From: an uncultured Bacilli bacterium
Lineage (GTDB): Bacteria; Bacillota_I; Bacilli_A; RF39; UBA660
Assembly: GCA_934169415.1 (NCBI GenBank)
Contig: CAKPNP010000017.1
Coordinates: forward strand, 1-23,549
Reading direction: 5' to 3'
DNA length: 23,549 bases
A program made the translations under genes and the position numbers. Below are positions 7,117 through 15,409 of this stretch, one piece after another. How positions within the stretch are numbered: position 1 is the first letter of the stretch; each line of letters opens with the position of its first letter. The notes under the pieces are model-generated. The model worked only from the letters and a program-made list of their open reading frames with translations. It was not told where the DNA came from and did no database searches.

Positions 7117-8421
7117 TTAATCCTCCTCATGACAGTGACATTCCTCACCATGGCAATGTTCACTTAATTTACTATCTAAATAATATATTAAATCATTAAT
7201 AGAAATTACTTCACTTTCTTTTGTTTCATTATTTTTAACAGTAATTGTATTATTTTTAACTTCATCTTCACCAATTATTAAAATATATTTACTATTTAAT
7301 CTATCAGCTTGTTTAAAATTAGATTTAATATTTCTATTCATATAATCCATTTCTGTTATAAAACCAGCAAATCTAAGTCCCATAGTAACCTTTAGAGCAT
7401 ATTCTTTTTCAGCATCACTCATATAAGCTACATAACAATCTATAGAATTATTTATATCTAACTCTATTTTTTCTGCCTCTATAGCATTTAAAAGTCTTTC
7501 TAAACCAAGTGCAAAACCGACACCAGGAGTACTTGGACCATCTAACATTTCAACTAGGCCATCATATCTTCCACCAGCACATAAAACATTTTGAAATCCA
7601 AAGTCTTTTATCTCAGCAGTTACTTCAAATACAGTATGTGTATAATAATCAAGTCCTCTTACAATTGATGTATTAACCTCATATTCAATACCTATAGCTT
7701 TTAATTTATTTAATACTTCATCAAAGTATTTTTTACTATATTCATTTAAATATTCAATAGTGGTTGGAGCGTTCTTCATACAAGGATTATCCTTATCAAC
7801 TTTACAATCTAATATCCTTAAAGGATTTTTTAAAAATCTTTCTTTACAATCATCACATAAAGAATCAATATATGGTTTAAAATAATCAATTAAAGCTTCC
7901 TTATAGTTATTTCTAGATTCTATATCACCTAGTGTATTTATATTAACTTTTACATTTTTTAATCCTATCATTTTATATAAATTAACAGGTATACTAATTA
8001 CTTCAGCATCTACTATAGGATCATTAGAACCTAATACTTCAACTCCAAATTGATAAAATTCTCTAAATCTACCTGATTGTGGTCTTTCGTATCTAAACAT
8101 AGGGCCAAAATACCATGCTTTAACTGGGACAGAATGATTTCCATATAACTTATTTTCTATATAACTTCTGACAATTCCAGCTGTTCCTTCTGGTCTTAAA
8201 GTCATATTTCTATCTGCTCTATCTTTAAAATCATAAGTTTCCTTTGTAACAATATCACATGTTGGTCCAACGCCTCTATGATATAAGCTACTTTCCTCAA
8301 AAATGGGTGTCCTAAAATATTCATAATTATATACTTCCATTAAATTATGTAATAAATTTTCTATATATAAAATTCTTTTATCATTAACTACATCATAAGT
8401 TCCCTTTGGTTTTTGTATCAT
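7117..8421 (-). CDS. hisS: Histidyl-tRNA synthetase with a His/Cys-rich tail
   Basis: This 434-residue class II synthetase attaches histidine to tRNA-His. Visible blocks are motif 2 FRYERPQSGRFREF (109-122), the histidine-specific loop RGLDYYTHTVFE (255-266), GGRYDGL (283-289), motif 3 GVGFALGLERLL, and a C-terminal alpha/beta anticodon-binding domain from about 326. The last 13 residues, HCHGEECHCHEED, are an unusual extension with four His and three Cys that could bind a metal ion. hisS follows the ClpX-like gene after nine bases, with GGAGG directly after that gene's TAA. aspS follows two bases later. Confidence 0.96.
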   Translation of the reverse strand: MIQKPKGTYDVVNDKRILYIENLLHNLMEVYNYEYFRTPIFEESSLYHRGVGPTCDIVTKETYDFKDRADRNMTLRPEGTAGIVRSYIENKLYGNHSVPVKAWYFGPMFRYERPQSGRFREFYQFGVEVLGSNDPIVDAEVISIPVNLYKMIGLKNVKVNINTLGDIESRNNYKEALIDYFKPYIDSLCDDCKERFLKNPLRILDCKVDKDNPCMKNAPTTIEYLNEYSKKYFDEVLNKLKAIGIEYEVNTSIVRGLDYYTHTVFEVTAEIKDFGFQNVLCAGGRYDGLVEMLDGPSTPGVGFALGLERLLNAIEAEKIELDINNSIDCYVAYMSDAEKEYALKVTMGLRFAGFITEMDYMNRNIKSNFKQADRLNSKYILIIGEDEVKNNTITVKNNETKESEVISINDLIYYLDSKLSEHCHGEECHCHEED

Positions 8422-8430
8422 AAATCCTCC

Positions 8431-10491
8431 TTAAAATTTCATTTTCTTTATTTTTTCTTCACTTTCACTTATAACAAGTAAATTTGTTTTTTCTTTAGCT
8501 TCAAGAATATCTTTTAAATTATGGCTTATTCCAAACTTATCAATTAATATTGCATTGTTATTATCCTCTACTGTATCTTTAGTAAGTATTATAGATTTAT
8601 ATAAATCTTCATTATATAATGCTTCCCATCTTGCATTTTTTATCGAAGTTTCAATTGCTTTTTTAATTGATCTTGCTCCTGCTTTTAATTTTAAAGCATG
8701 AGTTGCTAAAGCATCTATGTAATCATCTGTCCAGCTTAAAATAATATCATCTAGTGCTAGTTTTTCTTTTTCACTTAATAAAGCACTTTCTTTAGAATTT
8801 AGTATTATTTTTCTTAAACTTTCCCTAGTATGTCCAGATAACTGAGTTATAGTAGAAAATCTTCCAAGTAACTCAATTGGAATTCCACCAATTTTAGATA
8901 AATCATCTACATCAAGTTTACTATATTTAATATCTTCATTACTTTCTTTTATAGTATTAAATCCTATTGAATTTTTAGATATTTCCATATTAACATCAGT
9001 AAAAGCACCAGTTGCATATACAGTTAATTTAGATGTATCAAAATGTACAAGTCTTTTTTTATACTCAAAATCATAAACAGTACCTTGTATAAATGCAAGT
9101 AAAGTATTTAAAACACCTTTACCTGAAACATCAGAATTTGAGTCAGAACCTTTTTTATCTATTTCATCAAATATTACAATACCTTCCATTGCTTTATTTA
9201 TATCACCTTTAGCATTATCAATTAAACGAATTAAGTAATCTTCTATATCAGCGCCTTTATATCCTGGCATAGTTAATTGAGTAGTATCTATTGATACACA
9301 TGGTTTATCTAAATACGCACCTATAGTTTCAACTATTAAAGTTTTACCACTACCAGTTGGACCTAACAACAAACATGAATTCTTATTACTAGATGATGTC
9401 ATTTTACTATTCATATAAATAGTTTGAATAGCATCCCTTTTTGCTTCTTCCTGTCCAATAACTATTTCATCTATATATTTTTTGATGCTTCTAACGTTAA
9501 TCTTTTTATTTTCTGTCTTTTTATTTTGAGTACTAGTTATTTCTTCTTTTACTACTTCATTTTTAGTATCTACTTTAACATTTTCTTCAAATGTATTTGA
9601 AACTAAATCAAATAAAGTAGAATACTTATTTTTTAATAATTTAATTTCAGATTTAATATTATCTACATCATTACCTTCACTTAATGAAGAAACTTCATCA
9701 CAAAGTTCATATAACGAATCTTGAATATCTACTAAATTTTCACATTTAAATTTATCCATATATATAGCTAAGTTTTTTAAATTATTGATAAATTCTTTGA
9801 TTAAAGTTTTTACCTCTTCTAATGTAAGTTTTTCTAAAAAGTCAAAGAAATTGTTAAAAAATTGAATAACATCTTTATTTGAAAAACTATCAAAATCTAA
9901 TTTTTCAACAAAATATTCACCAGTTCCTTCTACATTTTTCTTAATTTCAACTAATTTATCATGCAATTTTTTATAATCATTAATATTTAATAATTCGTCA
10001 AAACAATCCTTGGACATAAAAACTGTATCATAGGTATCATATTCTTCTGAATTTTCATCTGTAGAATCATTAGAAGCAATTCCGATTTGTTTTACTGATT
10101 GATTAATATTTTCAAAATCAACAATCATCATTTTTATTGTATCATCTTCAGTGGAATATACTCCAATATTTGTATTAAGAAATATATTATAATAATATTC
10201 ATTTAATGCCTCATCAATTGGCAAATTATATTTACTTAATACTTCTTTTTTACTAACTACATAACTAACTACTGGTTCATTTTCTTCTACAAACGATGAA
10301 TCCTCTGCTAAGTAATATGAGTTATTTAATTTATCAATGAAAAGTTTTTCTTTCTCATCACTAAGTACTCCTTCAATTTCTACATCTCTTTCTTCTATTT
10401 TTCCTTCAACAATAGATATAGGTAAAAAAGCAAACACACAAGCATTTATCATTACCTTGTTCATAAGTACACCATAATAAATTTCATCCAT
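8431..10491 (-). CDS. ClpX-like AAA+ unfoldase with an unrecognised N-terminal half
   Basis: The protein has 686 residues. The C-terminal half (about 335-686) is a ClpX-type AAA+ module: Walker A GPTGSGKT (377-384), pore loop GYKG (410-413), Walker B IVIFDEID (438-445), a SIGFN loop (508-512) at the place of the ClpX IGF loop that docks on ClpP, arginine finger LLGRF (R544) and sensor 2 AGARSIKKAIE (R607). The first 330 residues lack the ClpX zinc-binding domain. They start with a beta-rich part and continue with an acidic helical, possibly coiled-coil region (about 205-300) and a charged linker. The likely role is ATP-driven unfolding of substrates, perhaps for ClpP. It is the first gene after the Asp T-box and precedes hisS by nine bases. 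ATG 10491 follows AGGAGGG; an upstream TTG reading is less likely. It may be a second ClpX or a dedicated variant. Confidence 0.85.
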   Translation of the reverse strand: MDEIYYGVLMNKVMINACVFAFLPISIVEGKIEERDVEIEGVLSDEKEKLFIDKLNNSYYLAEDSSFVEENEPVVSYVVSKKEVLSKYNLPIDEALNEYYYNIFLNTNIGVYSTEDDTIKMMIVDFENINQSVKQIGIASNDSTDENSEEYDTYDTVFMSKDCFDELLNINDYKKLHDKLVEIKKNVEGTGEYFVEKLDFDSFSNKDVIQFFNNFFDFLEKLTLEEVKTLIKEFINNLKNLAIYMDKFKCENLVDIQDSLYELCDEVSSLSEGNDVDNIKSEIKLLKNKYSTLFDLVSNTFEENVKVDTKNEVVKEEITSTQNKKTENKKINVRSIKKYIDEIVIGQEEAKRDAIQTIYMNSKMTSSSNKNSCLLLGPTGSGKTLIVETIGAYLDKPCVSIDTTQLTMPGYKGADIEDYLIRLIDNAKGDINKAMEGIVIFDEIDKKGSDSNSDVSGKGVLNTLLAFIQGTVYDFEYKKRLVHFDTSKLTVYATGAFTDVNMEISKNSIGFNTIKESNEDIKYSKLDVDDLSKIGGIPIELLGRFSTITQLSGHTRESLRKIILNSKESALLSEKEKLALDDIILSWTDDYIDALATHALKLKAGARSIKKAIETSIKNARWEALYNEDLYKSIILTKDTVEDNNNAILIDKFGISHNLKDILEAKEKTNLLVISESEEKIKKMKF

Positions 10492-10513
10492 ATTAAACCC
10501 TCCTAAATACAAA

Positions 10514-10707
10514 AAAAATCCATAATCTAAGGACGAGTTACCGTGGTGCCACCTTAGTTTATAGATATCTTCTATACACTTTAATCCATTAACGCTGGAA
10601 CACGTATATTTAACGTTTGATGTCTTTCTTTAAATTTTATTAAATGTTTTCACCATCCACATCTTCTCTTATAAATAAAACTTTAAATACTCTTTCAAAC
10701 AAATACT
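10514..10707 (-). promoter_or_regulatory. T-box riboswitch, tRNA-Asp specific (specifier GAC)
   Basis: Stem I is closed by GTTTGA (10695-10700) and TCAAAC (10615-10620). Beside the closing helix is GAAAGACA, the same context as GAAAGGCA of the glyQS T-box, giving specifier codon GAC (10622-10624), aspartate. The T-box sequence AAGGTGGCACCACGG lies at 10540-10554. Its UGGC bulge would pair with a GCCA tRNA end, fitting the G73 of tRNA-Asp and not the C73 of tRNA-His. CTAAGG and CCTTAG form the terminator hairpin, extended by ATAA/TTAT and followed by eight T. Uncharged tRNA-Asp should therefore switch on the ClpX-like gene, hisS and aspS together. Confidence 0.9.
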
Positions 10708-10713
10708 ACATTT

Positions 10714-10743
10714 ATTATATTATTTAAATATATACTTTGTCAA
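10714..10743 (-). promoter_or_regulatory. Promoter of the T-box-hisS-aspS operon
   Basis: The minus strand has TTGACA (10738-10743), an 18-nt spacer and TATAAT (10714-10719). Both hexamers match the consensus perfectly. It lies 17 nt beyond the stop of the preceding surface-protein gene. Confidence 0.85.
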
Positions 10744-10760
10744 TTTAAAATTAATTATTT

Positions 10761-11732
10761 TTAATAATTTACTTCATATTCTCCTAAACTTTCTGACCAT
10801 TTATAAAATATTACTCCATACCATGTTTTACCACATTCATCTAATATTTCCTTGCAAGAGTATGCAAATACATCTGAATCAACATTGTCACTTATATTAT
10901 TAAAAGCATTATTTCCTTCTTTTATGCATACTTCTTTTGTATCATAAGCATAAGAGTATTTTTTATCAAATTTTTTACTTGTACATTTCTTCTCTTCAGT
11001 TTTGTTATCTTCTTTTGAAGTATTATTATTTATCTTTTGCCATTTAGCTTTTAGTGTAATATCTTTATCAATTTTACTATTAAAATCATAAGTTTTTCCA
11101 TCTAATTGCCACTCTATAAAAGTATATCCATCCTTTTTAGGATTTACTGGTTTTGATACATTATTATTTTCTAAAATATTCTGATTACTAACTACACTTC
11201 CGCCATCACTATCAAAACTAACAGTATAACTAACTATTTCATTATCTATAATTTTTTCTTCATTTATTTCACTTTCATAATTAAATTTAATTTCTACTTC
11301 AGTTTGAACATCTTTTATTTTTTCTTTTATTGAATTATTAATACTATCTAAATTATAATTCAAATTTGTAGTAATATTTACATTATTAACATTTAATGAG
11401 TTATTATCTGCTATTATAATTAAAGAAGCAATAACATCACTTAAACTTTTATTTTCTATATTTAAAGATTCATATATATTAGCATCTTCATTTAATAAAT
11501 CTATTTTTGTTACCTCAGTTTTATAATTGCAAAGTTCATTACCACATTCATAATAAGAAGCATCAAAAGTTAAGTTTACTAATGGATTTATTTTTACATA
11601 AGCAACATATGTTTCTTTCTTTAGGTTCTTATCATCATTATTTATTTTAAATAACAAGGTACCTACTACTATTATTACAAGAATTAGTATAATTAACATA
11701 ATTATATATTTTTTATTTTTTAATAATTTCAT
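10761..11732 (-). CDS. Membrane-anchored surface protein: RsgI-like domain plus Listeria-Bacteroides repeat
   Basis: The protein has 323 residues. A basic start (MKLLKNKKYI) and one transmembrane helix (about 10-29) place the rest outside the cell. Residues 41-150 (YVAYVKINPLVNLTF, then ANIYESLNIENKSLSDVIASL) resemble the extracellular domain of RsgI-type anti-sigma factors. There is no cytoplasmic anti-sigma domain, so a regulatory role is doubtful. Residues 168-232 form one Flg_new/InlB B-type repeat (VSFDSDGG to LKAKW), common in Gram-positive adhesins. The end holds four Cys that may form disulfides. ATG 11732 is chosen because GGGTGATG lies before it; the frame is open for 25 codons further up without a binding site, and those would overlap the previous gene's terminator. 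It has its own -10. Confidence 0.65.
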   Translation of the reverse strand: MKLLKNKKYIIMLIILILVIIVVGTLLFKINNDDKNLKKETYVAYVKINPLVNLTFDASYYECGNELCNYKTEVTKIDLLNEDANIYESLNIENKSLSDVIASLIIIADNNSLNVNNVNITTNLNYNLDSINNSIKEKIKDVQTEVEIKFNYESEINEEKIIDNEIVSYTVSFDSDGGSVVSNQNILENNNVSKPVNPKKDGYTFIEWQLDGKTYDFNSKIDKDITLKAKWQKINNNTSKEDNKTEEKKCTSKKFDKKYSYAYDTKEVCIKEGNNAFNNISDNVDSDVFAYSCKEILDECGKTWYGVIFYKWSESLGEYEVNY

Positions 11733-11751
11733 AAAACTCATCACCCATTTA

Positions 11752-11757
11752 ATTATA
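11752..11757 (-). promoter_or_regulatory. Promoter -10 of the RsgI-like surface gene
   Basis: A perfect TATAAT on the minus strand lies 19 nt before the chosen ATG, with only a weak AT-rich -35. It comes after the terminator of the upstream gene, so independent transcription is expected. Confidence 0.5.
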
Positions 11758-11780
11758 CTACAAAATATAACTTTTATAAA

Positions 11781-11804
11781 ATAAAAAACAAGAAATTTCT
11801 TGTT
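11781..11804 (-). terminator. Intrinsic terminator of the ireB-to-slt operon
   Basis: On the minus strand the palindrome AACAAGAAATTTCTTGTT (11787-11804) is followed by more T. It begins three bases after the stop codon of the transglycosylase gene. Confidence 0.8.
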
Positions 11805-11807
11805 CAT

Positions 11808-13103
11808 TTATCTTACTTTTTCTTTTGTTATATTACCAGTTAATAAATCACAATTATATAATTTCCCATCCACTAAATATCTAGAATCACTTCCTACATA
11901 TAAACCTAATACAGAAGAAATATAATTATCATTTCCATAGGTAGAATAAGGCCAAGAATTAATATATTTTAAAGGATTATTATGCATATCTTTTATATAC
12001 CAATTAAGAAGTGTAGGATTAAGTAAAATATCATCAATACTATAATTATTATCACTAGCACATCTAGAAATTAATATGTCCATAACAGATTCACTATAAT
12101 TATATGCTTGTATTGCTATATATGGATTTTTATATTTTTGTAATAAATTTTGTAATATCATAGCGGCCATTTGAATATTTTTTTCAATGTCTATAGCATT
12201 TTCCATATTTAAATTAATCTTATCAATACTATTAGTTTCATAATTATAAGCATTTACTTCTCTTTCATATAAAATAGGATCTTCTTGCTGTGTTATACCA
12301 ACAGCATGATTTCTATACTTACTCCCACCTGGTATATTATCATAATGATTTAAACTTGATTCATTATCTGCAAGAGCTAAAAGTAAATAAGGGTCAATTC
12401 CATAAATAGCAGCATATTTAGTAAAATATGAATATTCCTCTTTAGAAGAAAAATCTAGAATATTATTAATTTCATAAGAGTTTAATCTTTCGCCTATTGG
12501 ATAAATATTATTATTAGGTATTACTTTATTATATATATCAATACTTGTTTGTAGTCTTGAAGAAAAATCATTTTCTAAAGTTTCATTATTAATATCTAAA
12601 TTGCATATATCCTCTACATATTCTTTTTTATTTATTTCATAAAAATCTGATAATAAAGGTTTTAATATAGTGTTTGTATCATTAGTATCATAATTATCAG
12701 TACTTATATTATCTACTGTATCTGATACATCTATCTTGATATTTTTCGTTAAACTAATAGCTGATGTAAAAAGAGTTGCAAAAACAAAAGACTTAAAAGC
12801 TATTTTTTTAATAGAACTAGTAGTTTTTACTATATCTGTAGAATCAACTATCACTTTAGATAATTTTTTATATAATAATCTATTTTTATACTTTTTATAA
12901 TTATCTAAAATTAAATAACTATCTTCACCATAAAACAATTTTAAATTACCACTATCATATATTGCTTTTGTAGCTTTAATATTGAGTGAATCAACAATCA
13001 TAGATATTTTATCTTGATTATTAGTTCTTTTTTTATGTATACTATCATAACTAATAACTGCATAATATCCATCACTAGTAACAGAAAGTTCTATAGATTC
13101 CAT
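11808..13103 (-). CDS. Membrane-bound lytic transglycosylase-like protein (SLT fold)
   Basis: The protein has 431 residues. Residues 225-340 match the goose-lysozyme/SLT fold: YFTKYAAIYGIDPYLLLALA, catalytic Glu at 248 in ADNESSLNH, GITQQ (269-273, the G-[LI]-x-Q block) and IQAYNYS (331-337, the AYN block). It should cleave peptidoglycan glycan strands. Residues 1-100 are an unrecognised soluble domain. A hydrophobic segment at 102-118 (FKSFVFATLFTSAISL) probably acts as a type II anchor, so the first 100 residues would be cytoplasmic and the catalytic part outside. The gene begins three bases after the trmR stop, so it is the last gene of the ireB operon and shares transcription with mltG, another glycan-strand cutter. 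I cannot assign it to a named subfamily. Confidence 0.72.
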   Translation of the reverse strand: MESIELSVTSDGYYAVISYDSIHKKRTNNQDKISMIVDSLNIKATKAIYDSGNLKLFYGEDSYLILDNYKKYKNRLLYKKLSKVIVDSTDIVKTTSSIKKIAFKSFVFATLFTSAISLTKNIKIDVSDTVDNISTDNYDTNDTNTILKPLLSDFYEINKKEYVEDICNLDINNETLENDFSSRLQTSIDIYNKVIPNNNIYPIGERLNSYEINNILDFSSKEEYSYFTKYAAIYGIDPYLLLALADNESSLNHYDNIPGGSKYRNHAVGITQQEDPILYEREVNAYNYETNSIDKINLNMENAIDIEKNIQMAAMILQNLLQKYKNPYIAIQAYNYSESVMDILISRCASDNNYSIDDILLNPTLLNWYIKDMHNNPLKYINSWPYSTYGNDNYISSVLGLYVGSDSRYLVDGKLYNCDLLTGNITKEKVR

Positions 13104-13106
13104 AAC

Positions 13107-13673
13107 TCACCTCTTTTTACTTACACTAACCCCATCTCCTAAATCATAAAATTTAGTTTCATAAGAAGTATTACTTTTTAAAAATTCTATATAATTATTT
13201 ATTTTTCTTACTAATTGTTTTAAATTTCTACTCATCTCTTGGTTTGAATTAACTAACCCATGAAATGATAAATTATCAGTTACTACATATCCACCTTTTT
13301 TTAAAAACTCAGTATATTTGTTAAAAAATTTAATACTTTGAGCTTTAGCTGCATCTATAAAAATCAAATCATAACTACCTGTTATAGCAATATCTAAAGC
13401 ATCTCCATAAATACAAGTTATTCTATCTTCCAAATTAAATTTCTTAATGTTTTCTAAAGCCATATCATATCTAGCTTTATCACGTTCTATAGTTGTAACG
13501 GTAACATCAGTACTAGCTAGGCACATTTTAATTGCAGAATACCCTATAGCAGTACCTATTTCTAAAATTTTTTTTATATTATTTTCGCAAATGAATTTAG
13601 TTAAAAATTCAATTCCATCCTTTTGCATTATTGGAATAGAATTTTCATATGCATATTTTTCTATTTCTAACAT
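13107..13673 (-). CDS. trmR: tRNA 5-hydroxyuridine methyltransferase (TrmR/YrrM)
   Basis: This 188-residue class I SAM methyltransferase belongs to the metal-dependent O-methyltransferase group. SAM is bound by LEIGTAIGYSAI (37-48) and an acidic TTIERD strand. The metal ligands would be D107 in FIDAAKA and D133-N134 in VVTDNLSFHG. Bacillus TrmR methylates 5-hydroxyuridine at tRNA position 34 to give methoxyuridine. Specificity here is inferred from the identical neighbourhood: it follows mltG, its ATG overlapping the mltG stop by seven bases (ATGTTAG). Without context it could be any small-molecule O-methyltransferase of this family. Confidence 0.82.
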   Translation of the reverse strand: MLEIEKYAYENSIPIMQKDGIEFLTKFICENNIKKILEIGTAIGYSAIKMCLASTDVTVTTIERDKARYDMALENIKKFNLEDRITCIYGDALDIAITGSYDLIFIDAAKAQSIKFFNKYTEFLKKGGYVVTDNLSFHGLVNSNQEMSRNLKQLVRKINNYIEFLKSNTSYETKFYDLGDGVSVSKKR

Positions 13674-14716
13674 GCTTTATTTAAATACTCTAAACATTTT
13701 TGTTGATGTTCAAAGTAAGTCCTTGAATAATAAGTCTTATTATCACTTGAATCATATACATTTGCTAAAAAATATAAATAATCATTATCGTCTGGATACA
13801 ATACTGCTTTAATAGAATCTTCGCCTGGCATATTTCCAGGACCTACAGGTAAGCCTAAATATTTATATGTATTATAAGGTGAATCTACTGATAAATCAGA
13901 AAAAGTATAAGTTAATTTCCATTCATTAATAGCATAGCCTATAGTAGCACAACTTTGTAGTGGCATATCATTATCTAATCTATTTAAAAATACTCTTGCA
14001 ATTTTTGGTCTATCACTAGATAGAATTGCTTCATTTTCTACAATTGATGCAAGAGTTAGAATTTCATGAACACTAAAATTACTATTTTCTATTTCAGTTT
14101 TATATTTAGATAAAATTTCATTTGTTTTATCTAACATCATATAAGTAACATATGAGCTGCTAACATCTTTAGAAGCTATTTCATAAGTAGCAGGAAAAAA
14201 GTATCCTTCTAAATTATATCTTAATTTAGAATTTTTAACTTCATCAGTTATAAACCAATATTTATTTATTAATTCATCTAACACGGTATCATTAGACCAA
14301 TACTCTAATAAATCATTTTCATTTAGATTACTGACTGTACTTATCATATAAGCTACATCCGTAATATGTTTTCCTTCTGAAATTAAAAATGTTGGACCAT
14401 GTTCTATAACAATTTCATTATTCTCTAAAGTTTTAATTATCTCATCTAAATTCATATTACTATCAAGTTCATATTTTCCAGCTTGTAAATTATTAGGTTT
14501 ATTTAATTTAATATATATCTTATAACTTAATTCTGATCTTATTAGATTATTTTCTTTAAGTAAACTAGCAATAGAATAATATGTACTATTCTCTGTTATT
14601 TCAAGTGTTACTTTGGAACTATTTTTTGTTACTGCACTAATTGAATAAATATAAAGAAGTAAAATTAAAAAAATAATAATTATTACACTTGTAAGTGATA
14701 TTACTATTTTTTTCAT
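13667..14716 (-). CDS. mltG: Endolytic transglycosylase MltG
   Basis: The protein has 349 residues. One N-terminal transmembrane helix (about 5-27) is followed by a LysM-like subdomain (VTLEITENSTYYSIASLL) and the YceG catalytic domain: LEGYFFPATYEI (169-180), LASIVENEA with catalytic E227, RVFLNRL with MPLQSCATIGYA, and SPYNTYKYLGLPVGPG. MltG cuts nascent glycan strands and is thought to set their length. The length and domain order are normal for the family. It lies five bases downstream of yrzB and overlaps trmR, as in the Bacillus yrrL-yrrM pair. Confidence 0.94.
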   Translation of the reverse strand: MKKIVISLTSVIIIIFLILLLYIYSISAVTKNSSKVTLEITENSTYYSIASLLKENNLIRSELSYKIYIKLNKPNNLQAGKYELDSNMNLDEIIKTLENNEIVIEHGPTFLISEGKHITDVAYMISTVSNLNENDLLEYWSNDTVLDELINKYWFITDEVKNSKLRYNLEGYFFPATYEIASKDVSSSYVTYMMLDKTNEILSKYKTEIENSNFSVHEILTLASIVENEAILSSDRPKIARVFLNRLDNDMPLQSCATIGYAINEWKLTYTFSDLSVDSPYNTYKYLGLPVGPGNMPGEDSIKAVLYPDDNDYLYFLANVYDSSDNKTYYSRTYFEHQQKCLEYLNKAC

Positions 14717-14721
14717 TGTAA

Positions 14722-15006
14722 TTATTCGCTAGTACCTTTATTAACTTCTTCTTGTAATTCATTTAATACAGTTTCAATTATTTTCCACTCTTTATCAGTT
14801 TCTATTGGTTCTAATTTTAAGTTTTCTTCACCAGGATTATAAATTGATGCATAAACTTTAGTATTACCTTCGCTATCAGTTGTATTATCAGTATATACTA
14901 TATAATTTTTTTTAGTTTCAGTTGATTCAAATGTAAATAATACTTCACATTCAACTTCACGCCCAGTTTCATCCATTACTTTAAAAGTCATTTTTTCATC
15001 GTTCAT
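14722..15006 (-). CDS. yrzB: DUF1292 protein (UPF0473, YrzB-like)
   Basis: This small acidic protein of 94 residues has the family's beta-strand pattern: MTFKVMDETGREVECEVLFTF, then KNYIVYTDN and VYASIYNPG, then a C-terminal helix ETVLNELQEEVNK. The function is unknown in any organism, as far as I know. It is nearly always found between ruvX and mltG, and here starts one base after the ruvX stop. The AAGGAAAT binding site lies inside the ruvX end. Confidence 0.88.
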   Translation of the reverse strand: MNDEKMTFKVMDETGREVECEVLFTFESTETKKNYIVYTDNTTDSEGNTKVYASIYNPGEENLKLEPIETDKEWKIIETVLNELQEEVNKGTSE

Positions 15007-15007
15007 T

Positions 15008-15409
15008 TTATTTCCTTCTTTCTAAATATGTTTGTAAGATAATAGTTGCTGCCAGTGCATCAACTTTTTGTTTTCTTTTTTTCCTAGACATATCAGCTTC
15101 TATCATATAATTATGAGCAGATACAGTAGATAATCTTTCATCTTGCATTTCAACCTTATATCCTAAAGATTCTAATTTTTCTTTAAATTTTAAAGTTTCT
15201 AATGCTCGTGGACCTATAGTATTATCCATATTTTTAGGTAGACCCAAAACAAGTATATCAGCTTTATAAAAATCAATAACTTCTTTTAAATCGTTTAATA
15301 ATTTTTCTTCTTCAGTATATCTTATTGTCTTAATACTAGAAGCAATTATCCCTTCTGAATATGAAATTCCAAGTGTTCTAGTTCCTAAATCAAGTCCTAA
15401 ATATCTCAT
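15008..15409 (-). CDS. ruvX: Holliday junction resolvase-like protein RuvX/YqgF
   Basis: The protein has 133 residues and an RNase H-like fold. It opens with YLGLDLGTRTLGIS, which carries the first catalytic Asp (D7). It continues with VLGLPKNMD and the DERLSTVSAH block with the catalytic Glu, and ends with KVDALAATIILQTYL, which carries the last Asp. In E. coli the family matures 16S pre-rRNA and in other bacteria it can resolve Holliday junctions. The start overlaps the ireB stop by four bases (ATGA), so the two are translationally coupled. Confidence 0.94.
   Translation of the reverse strand: MRYLGLDLGTRTLGISYSEGIIASSIKTIRYTEEEKLLNDLKEVIDFYKADILVLGLPKNMDNTIGPRALETLKFKEKLESLGYKVEMQDERLSTVSAHNYMIEADMSRKKRKQKVDALAATIILQTYLERRK

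Noticed and set aside
13447..13812. A 121-codon plus-strand frame opposite trmR and mltG.
   Set aside because: It is antisense to two well-recognised genes, has no binding site or family resemblance, and is a shadow frame.
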